Origin: Ferrovibrio sp.
GTDB taxonomy: Bacteria; Pseudomonadota; Alphaproteobacteria; Ferrovibrionales; Ferrovibrionaceae
Reading direction: 5' to 3'
Length of the DNA stretch: 51,731 nt
NCBI RefSeq assembly: GCF_002796975.1
Contig: NZ_PEKV01000013.1
Coordinates: 13,577-65,307 of the forward strand
Each line of letters starts with the position of its first letter. Positions within the stretch are counted from its first letter, which is position 1. The position numbers were made by a program, and so were the translations under genes. Shown here in pieces: positions 1-7,943 of this stretch. The notes under the pieces are model-generated. The model did no database searches. It was given only the letters and a program-made list of their open reading frames with translations, and had not been told where the DNA came from.

Positions 1-369
1 GGCCAGCTGACGATACAGGAAGGCATCGTCGAAATTGATCGCCGCCGCATCGGCCTGTTCGTTGGCGTAATAGACCTTGTCGATTCGCGCCCAGTAGGTG
101 GCTGACAGGCACATCGGGCAGGGTTCGCAGCTGGTATAGAGCACGCAGCCTTTCAGATCGAAACGCGCCAGCCGCGTGCAGGCGTCGCGGATCGCCATCA
201 CCTCGGCATGCGCGGTCGGATCGTTGGTCGAGGTCACCCTGTTCCAGCCCTCGCCCACCACCTTGCCGTCCCGCACGATCACCGCACCGAAGGGCCCGCC
301 GGCATTGGCGCTCATATGGATGCGGCTCAGCGCAATCGCCTGCCGCATGAAAGTGTCGTGACCGGACAT
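1..369 (-). CDS. guaD: guanine deaminase (nucleoside/cytidine deaminase superfamily), 3' end outside window
   Basis: Zn-dependent deaminase expected to convert guanine to xanthine in the cytoplasm. The first 123 residues are present; the C-terminus lies beyond the window start. The zinc and catalytic signature is complete: T-A-H-A-E near residue 57 (zinc His and proton-shuttling Glu) and S-C-E-P-C-P-M-C near residue 86 (two zinc Cys). The N-terminus MSGHDTFMRQAIALS and the G-G-P-F-G-A-V-I segment are typical of bacterial GuaD and also of TadA-like enzymes. I prefer guanine deaminase because the gene follows uraD and uraH with a 14-bp gap, so it looks like the last gene of a purine-catabolic operon. 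A generic nucleoside deaminase is the alternative. Confidence 0.8.
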   Translation of the reverse strand, partial: MSGHDTFMRQAIALSRIHMSANAGGPFGAVIVRDGKVVGEGWNRVTSTNDPTAHAEVMAIRDACTRLARFDLKGCVLYTSCEPCPMCLSATYWARIDKVYYANEQADAAAINFDDAFLYRQLA

Positions 370-383
370 CGGAACCTCCGGGG

Positions 384-740
384 TTACGAACCGCGATACG
401 TCGAATAACTCCAGGGCGAAGCCAGCAGCGGCACATGATAATGCCCGTCGGCCTCGGCAATGCCGAACCGCAACGGCACGACATCGAGAAACGCCGGCTG
501 CGGCAGGTGTGCGCCCAGTCCGCGAAAATAATCGCCGATGCGGAAGACCAGCTCATACTGGCCGGACTGGTAGTCGTCGCCAGTCAGCAGCGGCGCATCG
601 GTGCGGCCATCGGCATTGGTGACCACCTCTTTCACCAGGCTGCGTGCCTCGCCATCGCCCAGGCGATAAAGCGCGATCTTCACGCCGGCTGCCGGCCTGC
701 CGTTCATGGTGTCGAGAACATGGGTGCTCAGGCGGGCCAT
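384..740 (-). CDS. uraH: 5-hydroxyisourate hydrolase (transthyretin-like protein)
   Basis: Hydrolyses 5-hydroxyisourate, the product of urate oxidation, to OHCU. The protein is 118 aa, the usual length. It begins [19 protein letters not shown], with the family's N-terminal catalytic His in S-T-H-V-L-D, and ends in the diagnostic C-terminal tetrapeptide Y-R-G-S. A longer open frame extends upstream to 830, but residues before this Met are not family-like and would overlap uraD, so I start at 740. It sits 10 bp downstream of uraD and 14 bp upstream of guaD, consistent with one transcript. The pathway assignment follows from established urate catabolism (urate to HIU to OHCU to allantoin). Confidence 0.93.
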   Translation of the reverse strand: MARLSTHVLDTMNGRPAAGVKIALYRLGDGEARSLVKEVVTNADGRTDAPLLTGDDYQSGQYELVFRIGDYFRGLGAHLPQPAFLDVVPLRFGIAEADGHYHVPLLASPWSYSTYRGS

Positions 741-750
741 TCTCTGTCTC

Positions 751-1272
751 CTACTCGCCCAGCAGCGCTTCGAGGCGGATGCGGGCGATCTTGCCGACCT
801 CGGCCAGTGCCGTGGTGAATTCGATGTCACGCGGATGGTTCACGCGCTGCTCGAAGCTTTCGAAAATCTGCCGCTTGCTGCGCAGCTTCACCGCGATGAT
901 GAAGGGAAAACCGTGTTGCTCCAGATAGGCGGCATTGAGCGCAACGATCTTGGCCTTTTCCTCAGGCGTCAGGCGGGTCAGCCCGACGCTGTCCTGCTCC
1001 GAAGTGGAATGCGCCGTCAGCGTGCCGGCGTCGGCTTCCTTGCCGGCGAGCTGCGGATGGGCGCGCAGCAAAGCCAGCTTCTCGGACTCGTTCGCGGCCC
1101 ACATCGCCAGCACCATGGCGCCATGCAGGCTGTCGAGGCTGGAAAACGGCCGCTTTGCCGTGGTGCGCTCGGGCACCCAGGGCGAATGTTCGAAAATGCC
1201 GCCCAGCGCCGCGACGAAATCGGCCGCGCTCATGCGGTTAAGGTCAGCAAGACTCAGCGTGACATGCTGCAT
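751..1272 (-). CDS. uraD: 2-oxo-4-hydroxy-4-carboxy-5-ureidoimidazoline (OHCU) decarboxylase
   Basis: Decarboxylates OHCU to S-allantoin, the step after UraH. The protein is 173 aa, normal for stand-alone UraD. Visible family motifs are the N-terminal F-x-x-x-L-G-x-I-F-E-H-S-P-W segment (residues about 20-33), the catalytic-His motif A-H-P-Q-L-A-G-K near residue 70, and the S-x-x-E-Q-x-S-x-G-L segment near residue 88. The open frame continues upstream to 1383, but the first Met with family-like sequence ([12 protein letters not shown]) is at 1272 and is used here. It is the first gene of a tight three-gene unit uraD-uraH-guaD. No urate oxidase is encoded in this window, so the upstream oxidation must be encoded elsewhere. 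Confidence 0.92.
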   Translation of the reverse strand: MQHVTLSLADLNRMSAADFVAALGGIFEHSPWVPERTTAKRPFSSLDSLHGAMVLAMWAANESEKLALLRAHPQLAGKEADAGTLTAHSTSEQDSVGLTRLTPEEKAKIVALNAAYLEQHGFPFIIAVKLRSKRQIFESFEQRVNHPRDIEFTTALAEVGKIARIRLEALLGE

Positions 1273-1306
1273 GACGCCTCCGGGATGCGGCTTCCTGTAT
1301 AGCCGA

Positions 1307-2590
1307 TCACGACCTGCGTGGGAAATACTGGCGCAGGCCGCGCCACAAGGCCGTGGTCTCAGCGCCGCCGGCATCGCGCGCATCGGGCCGCACGGCGGTA
1401 TGCACCATCACCAGCCGGCGGGACGGGTCGACGAAGATGGTCTGGCCGCGCACGCCGAGCAGGGCGAAGCTGCCGTCGTTCTCCGGGAAGATCCAGGTCT
1501 GGAAACCGTAGCCGAACCACCGGCCGGTATGATTGCTGTCGAAATGCATCCGGGTCATCTCGCGCAGCCAGGCGGCCGGGATCACCTGCCGCTCGCCCAC
1601 TTTTCCGCCATTGGCCAGCAGCATGCCGAGTCGCGCATAGTCGCGCAGCACAGCGTTGAAGTTCGACGAGGTATTCTCCTGGCCGGTGCGGTCGATCACC
1701 CAGCTGGCATCGGCCTCAGCACCGATCGGCTGCCAGATACGTTCCGACAGATACTCGGCAATCGGGCGTTTCAGCGCAGCCGTGAGCACCAGCCCCAGCA
1801 CCTGGCTTTCTGCCGAGGCGTAATACCAGCGTGCGCCGGGCGCAGCATCGCGCGTGTTGAACTGCCGCACCGCGCCGGCGCCGCCGGTGCCGAACAGAAG
1901 CGCGCGAGAGAGTTTCGCGGAATCGTCAAGGCCGTCGTAATCCTCGCGGAACTGCACGCCCGACGACATGGTGAGCAGATGCCGGATCGGCGTGCGGCCA
2001 TACTCGCTGCCCTTCAGCGCCGGCACGTATGTCTCGGCCGAATCCTCGATGGAGGCGATGGCACCGTCCTGCACCGCCAGACCGACCAGCAGGGCGCAGA
2101 TCGTCTTGGCCATTGAGAAGGAAATGAAGCGATGAGTCTCGCCGCGGCCATACTGGTAGCGCTCGACATGGATGGTGTCGCCCACCGCCACCAGCAGGCC
2201 GGTGGCGGGATTGCGCGCCAGATAGCCGTCGAGATTGGCGCGTCCGCCGCCGCGCACCGGCGGAATCAGATACTGCACCGCCGGTTCGGCAGTTGCACGC
2301 CGCCACGGGCGCGGCGTCTCGGGCCGCCGCACGGTGCGGGCGTTGAAAATCTCGTCCATGCGTGAGAAGGCATCGACGCTGTAGGCCGGCTGCCACCAGG
2401 TAAACGGCGTGGCGCGCGGATACTGGCCGAGGCTGTTGGTATAGTCCTGCAGGTTGGGACCGCCGGGATTCATGCGGATGGCGGTGGCCGATGGCGTTGC
2501 GGCCTGTTGCGGCGCCTTCGCCCCACCGCTCGGCGTGCAGGCGGCCAGCGCCAGCACAAGGCCCATACCCAAGATGGAGTGACGCAACAT
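1307..2590 (-). CDS. serine hydrolase of the beta-lactamase / class C penicillin-binding family, lipoprotein
   Basis: A 427-aa exported hydrolase of the AmpC/EstB-like fold; the substrate cannot be told from sequence. The N-terminus MLRHSILGMGLVLALAAC is a lipoprotein signal with lipobox L-A-A-C, so the mature protein should be membrane-anchored in the periplasm. The nucleophile motif S-x-x-K appears as S-M-A-K at about residue 158, preceded by F-I-S-F, and a Y-x-S/N-type motif (Y-A-S-A-E-S) is near residue 255. The third box is probably H-T-A near the C-terminus. A GTG 12 bp upstream is an alternative start; the ATG at 2590 gives a clean signal peptide. It lies between uraD and glycerate kinase but has no obvious purine role. 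True beta-lactamase activity is not implied. Confidence 0.82.
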   Translation of the reverse strand: MLRHSILGMGLVLALAACTPSGGAKAPQQAATPSATAIRMNPGGPNLQDYTNSLGQYPRATPFTWWQPAYSVDAFSRMDEIFNARTVRRPETPRPWRRATAEPAVQYLIPPVRGGGRANLDGYLARNPATGLLVAVGDTIHVERYQYGRGETHRFISFSMAKTICALLVGLAVQDGAIASIEDSAETYVPALKGSEYGRTPIRHLLTMSSGVQFREDYDGLDDSAKLSRALLFGTGGAGAVRQFNTRDAAPGARWYYASAESQVLGLVLTAALKRPIAEYLSERIWQPIGAEADASWVIDRTGQENTSSNFNAVLRDYARLGMLLANGGKVGERQVIPAAWLREMTRMHFDSNHTGRWFGYGFQTWIFPENDGSFALLGVRGQTIFVDPSRRLVMVHTAVRPDARDAGGAETTALWRGLRQYFPRRS

Positions 2591-2611
2591 TCCACTGCCC
2601 ACTTTAGTTTG

Positions 2612-2747
2612 TCATGGCCGGGCTTGACCCGGCCATCCACGTCTAATTGCTTTTCAGTCAGCCGAACAGCCGAAATCTTGTTCTGCATATCACGCCAGTG
2701 AAGGCGTGGATGGCCGGCCAAGAAGCGTTTTCTGGGCCCGGCCATGA
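2612..2747. repeat. composite palindromic intergenic element with GTCATGGCCGGG ends
   Basis: The gap between two minus-strand genes is filled by nested inverted repeats. ATGGCCGGG (2614-2622) pairs with CCCGGCCAT (2628-2636), and ATGGCCGG (2710-2717) pairs with CCGGCCAT (2738-2745). The outer ends GTCATGGCCGGG and CCCGGCCATGAC are also inverted with respect to each other, as are the inner GGCCATCCACG and CGTGGATGGCC. The same core recurs at 12718-12750, 13068-13100 and 16109-16137. It looks like a MITE-like or REP-like unit; it could also end transcription in either direction. Confidence 0.75.
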
Positions 2748-2765
2748 CACTTTTGTGGTTGATCT

Positions 2766-4034
2766 TTAAAGAATCAAAATGGCGCGGAAATCGTTGACGT
2801 TGGTCAGGGTCGGGCCGGTCACCACCAGGCTGCCGGCGGCCTGGAAGAAGCTGTAGCCGTCGTTATTGGCCAGGCAGGCCTTCACGTCGATGCCCTTCAT
2901 CGCGGCGCGGCCGATGCTGTCGGGCGCAAGCCAGGCGCCGGCATTGTCCTCGCTGCCATCGATGCCGTCGGTATCGGCGGCCAGCGCGTAAATACCTTCC
3001 GCGCCATCGAGCGCGACCGCCAATGCCGTGAGGAATTCCCCATTGCGCCCGCCGCGGCCCTTGCCGCGCAGGGTCACCGTCGTTTCGCCGCCCGACAGCA
3101 GTACGCAGGGCGCTTTCGCCGGCTGGCCATGACGGCGCACCTGCCGGGCGATGCCGGCCATCACCATCGCCACGTCGCGCGCCTCGCCCTCGATGGCATC
3201 GCCGAGGATCAGCGGCGTGAGACCGGCGTCGCGCGCCACTTTCGCTGCGGCCTCCAAAGCCATCTGCGGCGTGGCGATCATTTTCATGGTCGTATTGGCG
3301 AAAGCCTTGTCGCCGGGCTTCGGCGACTCATCTTTCGCGGCGGCCAGATGCTTCTTCACATTGGCCGGCAGGTCGATGCCGTATTTCTCGATCACCGCCA
3401 TTGCATCCGCGTAAGTCGTCGGATCTGGCACCGTCGGTCCGGACGCAATGACAGCGGGATCGTCGCCCGGCACGTCCGAGATCAGCAGCGAGACCAGCGG
3501 CGCCGGCGCGGCAGCGGCCGCCAGACGCCCGCCCTTGATGGCGGAGAGATGTTTGCGCAGGCAGTTCATCTCCGCGATATTCGCGCCGCAGGACAGCAGC
3601 GCGCGGTTCACCGCCTGCTTGTCGGCCAGCGTCAGGCCGTCGGCGGGCAGCGACAGCAGCGCCGAGCCGCCGCCCGAGATCAGGCAGAGCACCAGATCGT
3701 CAGGCCCCAGGCCCTGCACCTTCTGCAGGATCAGCGCTGCGGCCTTTTCGCCAGCGGAATCCGGCACCGGATGCGAGGCTTCCACCACCTGGATGCGGTC
3801 GCAGGGCACGTCATGGCCGTAGCGCGTCACCACCAGGCCTTCGAGCGGGGCATCCGCCGGCCAGGCCAGTTCGACGGCGCGCGCCATGCTGGCGGCGGCC
3901 TTGCCGGCGCCGACCACCACCGTGCGCCCCTTAGGGACTGGCGGCAGATGCGGCGCGACGCAATGGGCCGGATCGGCGGCGTCGCGCGCGGCCGTGAACA
4001 TCGCCTGCAGCAGGGCAACCGGATCGCCAGTCAT
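2766..4034 (-). CDS. glycerate 2-kinase (MOFRL family; also annotated TtuD/hydroxypyruvate reductase)
   Basis: Phosphorylates glycerate to 2-phosphoglycerate, feeding glyoxylate-derived carbon into lower glycolysis. The protein is 422 aa, the normal length. The N-terminal DUF4147 domain shows V-V-V-G-A-G-K-A-A near residue 40 and L-I-S-G-G-G-S-A near residue 118; the C-terminal MOFRL domain shows L-S-G-G-E-T-T-V-T and G-R-N-G-E-F. The historical name hydroxypyruvate reductase has been given to this family, but members tested are mostly glycerate 2-kinases. It is 13 bp downstream of the AGE epimerase gene and probably co-transcribed with it. Next to the allantoin genes, the simplest inferred role is using glycerate made from ureidoglycolate-derived glyoxylate. 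Confidence 0.88.
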   Translation of the reverse strand: MTGDPVALLQAMFTAARDAADPAHCVAPHLPPVPKGRTVVVGAGKAAASMARAVELAWPADAPLEGLVVTRYGHDVPCDRIQVVEASHPVPDSAGEKAAALILQKVQGLGPDDLVLCLISGGGSALLSLPADGLTLADKQAVNRALLSCGANIAEMNCLRKHLSAIKGGRLAAAAAPAPLVSLLISDVPGDDPAVIASGPTVPDPTTYADAMAVIEKYGIDLPANVKKHLAAAKDESPKPGDKAFANTTMKMIATPQMALEAAAKVARDAGLTPLILGDAIEGEARDVAMVMAGIARQVRRHGQPAKAPCVLLSGGETTVTLRGKGRGGRNGEFLTALAVALDGAEGIYALAADTDGIDGSEDNAGAWLAPDSIGRAAMKGIDVKACLANNDGYSFFQAAGSLVVTGPTLTNVNDFRAILIL

Positions 4035-4047
4035 AGTTTCACCCCTG

Positions 4048-5271
4048 TCATGACGTCACCTTTATTCCATAGGCTTCCGCCACTTTGAGCGCCGCGGTGG
4101 CGATGTGATAGGGCGTGGTGGCCGGCAGGTAGTCACTGTCGGGGGAGAGATCGCGGCGCAGGAATTCGCGCCAGCCGCCGCCCGGCGTCAGATAATGCTG
4201 CGCCAGGAAAGCAATGCGGCGGTCCAGCGCCGCATAGGCCGCCGGCTCCGCCATGGCGATGGCGCGCATCGCCTGCAGCTTGACGCATTCGGTCATCGGC
4301 CAGATCCGCTTGCGGTCGCTGACCACCCGGCTTTCGGTATCCAGCTGGTCATAGATGCCGCCATGCTGTGGATCGACGCCATGCATATCGGCCCAGGCCA
4401 GCAGCGGCATGGCAATCTGGCGATACTGCGTCTCGCCACTCGCCGCTGCATAATCCAGCAGCAGGCCGGCCCATTCGTAGGAATGACCGGGCTCGACAAT
4501 GCGGCCATTTTCCCCGTCCGGTCGGCCGGCGGCGTCGAAATGCTCCAGCACCCGGGTGCCGTCATCGGCGCGCAGCCGCTGCATGAACAGCAGCACGATA
4601 TCGCCGGCATCGCGCAGCACGCCCTCCTGCGATATGGCGGAATCGCGCGTGGCAGCATGCAGCGCCAGCAGCGCCTCCAGCAGATGCATATGCGGATTCT
4701 GCTCCAGCGCCATGTCGCGTTCGCGCCAGTCGCGACTGGCAGATTGCGCGTACCAACCCTGCGGCAGCAGCAGGTGCTGCTTCATCGCCACCAGTGTGCG
4801 CTGCGACCAGTCCAGCGCGGCGCTCTTGCCGAAGATCGCGCCATATTCGGCCAGCGCGAAGATCGCAAACGCGTGCCCGTAGGCATCCTTGCGCGGATCG
4901 GCCGGCGCCTGTGCATCCGCGCCGGTCTTCAGGCTGAAGAACCAGCCGTGATGCTGGTGGTCCCAGAACCGGCCGGTGAGATCGGCATAAAGTGCATGGG
5001 CGCGCGCGGCGTACTTTTCATTGCCGGTGATGCGCCAGGCCTGTGAAAAGAAGAACAGCTGCCGCGCCACCGCCATGCTGCGGCGGTAGCCCACCAGCAC
5101 CGGCGCCAGATCGGCGGCCTGCAGCCGTTCGATATTGTGGCTGCCGGCGGCATCCCAGCCGTGGTCGAGCCAGAGCCCCGCCATGTCGACGAAGACATGA
5201 CGGACGAAGCGCTGCGCGGTGCTGCGCTGCGGCTCGCTGAACGGTGGCAGGACGGACGACGACTTGGTCAC
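4048..5271 (-). CDS. AGE-family (N-acylglucosamine 2-epimerase-like) sugar epimerase/isomerase
   Basis: A 407-aa (alpha/alpha)6-barrel protein of the family that contains N-acylglucosamine 2-epimerase, mannose isomerase and cellobiose epimerase. Conserved catalytic-site segments are visible: Q-N-P-H-M-H-L-L-E-A about residue 210 and E-P-G-H-S-Y-E-W about residue 260, both carrying the family's functional His. The specific sugar cannot be told. The open frame reaches ATG codons at 5358 and 5373, but those extra residues do not look like the family. The GTG at 5271 has GAAGG 4 nt upstream and gives the normal family length, so I use it; the start remains uncertain. It is divergent from the allantoate amidohydrolase gene and 13 bp upstream of glycerate kinase. 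Confidence 0.83.
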   Translation of the reverse strand: MTKSSSVLPPFSEPQRSTAQRFVRHVFVDMAGLWLDHGWDAAGSHNIERLQAADLAPVLVGYRRSMAVARQLFFFSQAWRITGNEKYAARAHALYADLTGRFWDHQHHGWFFSLKTGADAQAPADPRKDAYGHAFAIFALAEYGAIFGKSAALDWSQRTLVAMKQHLLLPQGWYAQSASRDWRERDMALEQNPHMHLLEALLALHAATRDSAISQEGVLRDAGDIVLLFMQRLRADDGTRVLEHFDAAGRPDGENGRIVEPGHSYEWAGLLLDYAAASGETQYRQIAMPLLAWADMHGVDPQHGGIYDQLDTESRVVSDRKRIWPMTECVKLQAMRAIAMAEPAAYAALDRRIAFLAQHYLTPGGGWREFLRRDLSPDSDYLPATTPYHIATAALKVAEAYGIKVTS

Positions 5272-5415
5272 GGTGCCTTCATTGCCATGTCCGGCGGCAT
5301 ATTTCGAGGCATTGCCGGCCACCGACGTTTCTCTCCCCGGAAATTTATCCCGAACCATTGCCGGCGTCGCCAACCCGCGCTTGGCCTCGATGGCGGCCCG
5401 GTGTTACAGTCAACA

Positions 5416-5427
5416 ACTGTATACAAT
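5416..5427. promoter_or_regulatory. GTATAC-centred palindrome, candidate GntR/FCD operator
   Basis: ACTGTATACAAT lies in the divergent gap between the AGE epimerase and allantoate amidohydrolase genes, about 30 bp before the latter's ATG. Its 8-bp core TGTATACA is a perfect palindrome. A related 12-bp perfect palindrome (ATCGTATACGAT) precedes the gntR-type gene at 11352. Many FadR/FCD regulators bind short palindromes with a central TAC/GTA, so a shared operator is inferred, not shown. Confidence 0.35.
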
Positions 5428-5456
5428 ATTCCAGCGTCACGACAGGACTACAGCCC

Positions 5457-6692
5457 ATGGCCGCCACCCGCTTCGCCGACCGCATGCTTGCGCAGCTCGA
5501 CGAACTCGGCCGCATCAGCGAAAGCCCCGACTTCCTGCAGCGGACCTTTCTCACGCCCGAACACCGCACCGCCCATCTGCGCGTCGCCGACTGGATGCGT
5601 GAGGCCGGCATGGAGGTCGAGCATGATTCGGCCGGCAACGTGGTGGGGCGTTATGCTGGCACCGATCCGGACGCACCTGCCCTGATGACCGGCTCGCATC
5701 TGGATACCGTGCGCAATGCCGGCAAATACGACGGCATGCTGGGCGTGATCGCGCCGCTGGCCTGCATCGCGGACCTGCACAAACGCGGCAAGCGGCTGCC
5801 CTTTGCCATCGAACTGGTCGGTTTCGCCAATGAGGAAGGCACCCGCTTCGGCGCCAGCATGGCCGGCAGCCGCGCCGTGGCCGGCACTTTCGACGGTGCC
5901 ATGCTGAAGCAGACCGACAAGCAGGGCGTCAGCATGGGCGACGCCTATCAGGCGTTCGGCCTCGATCCCGCCAAAGTCGGCGCCTGCGCGCGCAAGCCGG
6001 GCAGTATCGCCGCCTTCATGGAGCTGCATATCGAACAGGGCCCGGTGCTGGAGCATGAAGGCCTGGCACTCGGCGTCGTGACAGCAATTTCGGGTGCCAA
6101 GCGGCTGCGCGCCGAGATCACTGGCCTGGCCGGTCATGCCGGCACCGTGCCGATGGGTCAGCGTCAGGATGCTTTGCTCGCCGCCGCCGAGGCCGTGCAG
6201 TATATCGAGACGCGCTGCACCGGCACGCCGACCCTGGTCGGCACCGTCGGCGTGCTGGAGACGCTGCCCGGCGCGATGAACGTGATTCCGGGCAAGACGA
6301 TCTTCTCCATCGACATCCGCGCCGCCGAAGACAGCGTGCGCGATGCCGCCATTGCCGATGTGCTGAAAGAGATCAAGGCGATCTGCGCCCGCCGCAAGCT
6401 GGAAGTCAGGATCACCGAGCTTTACGCCAGCACCTCGACACCGTGCCATCCGGCGCTGATGGAGGCCGCCGAGGCCGCGATCAAGGCGCAAGGGCTGCCG
6501 ACCATGCGGCTGCCGTCCGGTGCCGGCCACGATGCCGCCACGCTGGCGCCGCTCTGCCCCATCGGCATGATCTTCATGCGCTGCACGCGTGGCATCAGCC
6601 ACAATCCGCTCGAAGCCGTGCTGCCCGAAGATGTGGAAGTGGCGACCGCGGCGCTGCTGCATTTCATCGAGAATTTCAAACCCGTCCAGTGA
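5457..6692 (+). CDS. M20-family Zn-dependent amidohydrolase, hydantoinase/carbamoylase type; probable allantoate amidohydrolase
   Basis: A 411-aa dinuclear zinc amidase. The full ligand set of the AllC/HyuC family can be read: G-S-H-L-D (His) near residue 79, G-K-Y-D-G (bridging Asp) near residue 90, A-N-E-E-G-T-R-F (catalytic and ligand Glu) near residue 125, E-L-H-I-E-Q-G near residue 190, and the final His in G-I-S-H-N-P-L-E near residue 382. By context with allantoinase it most likely cleaves allantoate to ureidoglycine/ureidoglycolate and ammonia; N-carbamoyl-amino acid hydrolase is the alternative, as the sequence alone does not separate them. The ATG at 5457 was chosen over an in-frame extension to 5244 because the extension lacks family sequence. 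The M20 gene follows after 13 bp. Confidence 0.85.
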   Translation: MAATRFADRMLAQLDELGRISESPDFLQRTFLTPEHRTAHLRVADWMREAGMEVEHDSAGNVVGRYAGTDPDAPALMTGSHLDTVRNAGKYDGMLGVIAPLACIADLHKRGKRLPFAIELVGFANEEGTRFGASMAGSRAVAGTFDGAMLKQTDKQGVSMGDAYQAFGLDPAKVGACARKPGSIAAFMELHIEQGPVLEHEGLALGVVTAISGAKRLRAEITGLAGHAGTVPMGQRQDALLAAAEAVQYIETRCTGTPTLVGTVGVLETLPGAMNVIPGKTIFSIDIRAAEDSVRDAAIADVLKEIKAICARRKLEVRITELYASTSTPCHPALMEAAEAAIKAQGLPTMRLPSGAGHDAATLAPLCPIGMIFMRCTRGISHNPLEAVLPEDVEVATAALLHFIENFKPVQ

Positions 6693-6705
6693 TCAGGCTT
6701 TTCCC

Positions 6706-7941
6706 ATGACCATCGACAAGGCCGTCGTCACGGCGATCCACGATTTCGTCACCGCCGAGCAGGGCAACATGGCCGGCATGCTGGCCGAACTGGTGAAGGT
6801 GCCGTCCGACAATCCGCCGGGCGACTGCGCGCCGCATGCCAAACGCGCCGCCCAGCTGCTGGAAAGCCTCGGCTTCACCGTCGAGCAGCATCCGGTGCCG
6901 GCCGATCTGGTGCAGGCCAACGGCATGATCAGTTGCACGAATCTGATTGTGCGCAAAAAATTCGACGACGGACCCGTGGTGGCGATGAATGCCCATGGCG
7001 ACGTGGTGCCGCCCGGCGAAGGCTGGAGCGTCGATCCTTTCGCCGCCGTGGTGAAGGATGGCGTGATGTATGGCCGCGGCGTGGCGGTATCGAAATCCGA
7101 TTTCGTCACCTACGCCTATGCCCTGCTCGCGCTGCAGAAACTCGACAAGCCGATCAAAGGCAGCATCGAACTGCACCTGACCTATGACGAGGAGGTCGGC
7201 GGCGGCATCGGCCCGGAATGGATTCTCAAGACCGGACTCTCCAAGCCCGATTACGCTTTCTCGGCCGGCTTCTCCTATGCGGTGACGACAGCGCATAACG
7301 GCTGCCTGCATCTGGAAGTGACCGTCAACGGGCTGTCGGCGCATGCCGCGCGGCCCGACACCGGCCATGACGCGCTGGAAGCCGCCACCAAGGTGCTGAC
7401 CGCGCTCTATGCCTATCGCGACACGCTGAGCGGCACATGCTCGAAGGTGGAAGGCATCACCACGCCGTCGCTGGTCGTCGGCCTGATCAAGGGCGGCATC
7501 AACACCAATGTGGTGCCGGACCGCGTGTCGCTGCGGCTGGACCGCCGCATGATCCCGGAAGAAAATCCGGAGCAGGTCGAAGCGGGCCTGCGCGACCTGA
7601 TCGCCAAGACCGTTGCCGGCCTGCCCGGCATCTCCGTACAGGTCAGGCAGGTGCTGCTGGCGCGGCCGTTCGGCGGCGTGCCCGGCGTGGAAAAGCTGAT
7701 CGAGATGCTGACGCGCAACGCCACCGAGGTGATGGGCAAGCCCGTGGGAACAGAAGGCATCCCGCTTTACACCGATGCGCGGCATTACTCGGCCGCCGGC
7801 GTGAAGACGGTGCTCTACGGTGCCGGGCCGCGCAACCTGCTGGAAGCCAACGGCCATCGCGCCGACGAGAAGCTGGTGCTCAGCGACCTTTATAAAGCAA
7901 CGGAAGTCGTCGCCCGCACGCTGTACGAACTGCTGGGCTGA
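6706..7941 (+). CDS. M20-family peptidase/deacylase homologue with altered metal-binding residues
   Basis: A 411-aa protein with ArgE/DapE/CPG2-like architecture: catalytic domain, dimerisation lid (about residues 205-315) and C-terminal catalytic segment. Retained are the first metal motif N-A-H-G-D-V-V-P (about residue 94), the catalytic E-E in Y-D-E-E-V-G-G (about 162), and a late His in E-A-N-G-H-R-A-D-E (about 386). Where the family normally has G-R-G-A-x-D-M-K with the bridging Asp, this reads G-R-G-V-A-V-S-K, and the usual G-E-P-T ligand segment reads A-G-F-S-Y. Two of five metal ligands therefore seem replaced. The gene lies between allantoate amidohydrolase and allantoinase (2 bp before puuE), so a role on a ureide or related amide is inferred. 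The substrate is unknown. Confidence 0.78.
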   Translation: MTIDKAVVTAIHDFVTAEQGNMAGMLAELVKVPSDNPPGDCAPHAKRAAQLLESLGFTVEQHPVPADLVQANGMISCTNLIVRKKFDDGPVVAMNAHGDVVPPGEGWSVDPFAAVVKDGVMYGRGVAVSKSDFVTYAYALLALQKLDKPIKGSIELHLTYDEEVGGGIGPEWILKTGLSKPDYAFSAGFSYAVTTAHNGCLHLEVTVNGLSAHAARPDTGHDALEAATKVLTALYAYRDTLSGTCSKVEGITTPSLVVGLIKGGINTNVVPDRVSLRLDRRMIPEENPEQVEAGLRDLIAKTVAGLPGISVQVRQVLLARPFGGVPGVEKLIEMLTRNATEVMGKPVGTEGIPLYTDARHYSAAGVKTVLYGAGPRNLLEANGHRADEKLVLSDLYKATEVVARTLYELLG

Positions 7942-7943
7942 GC

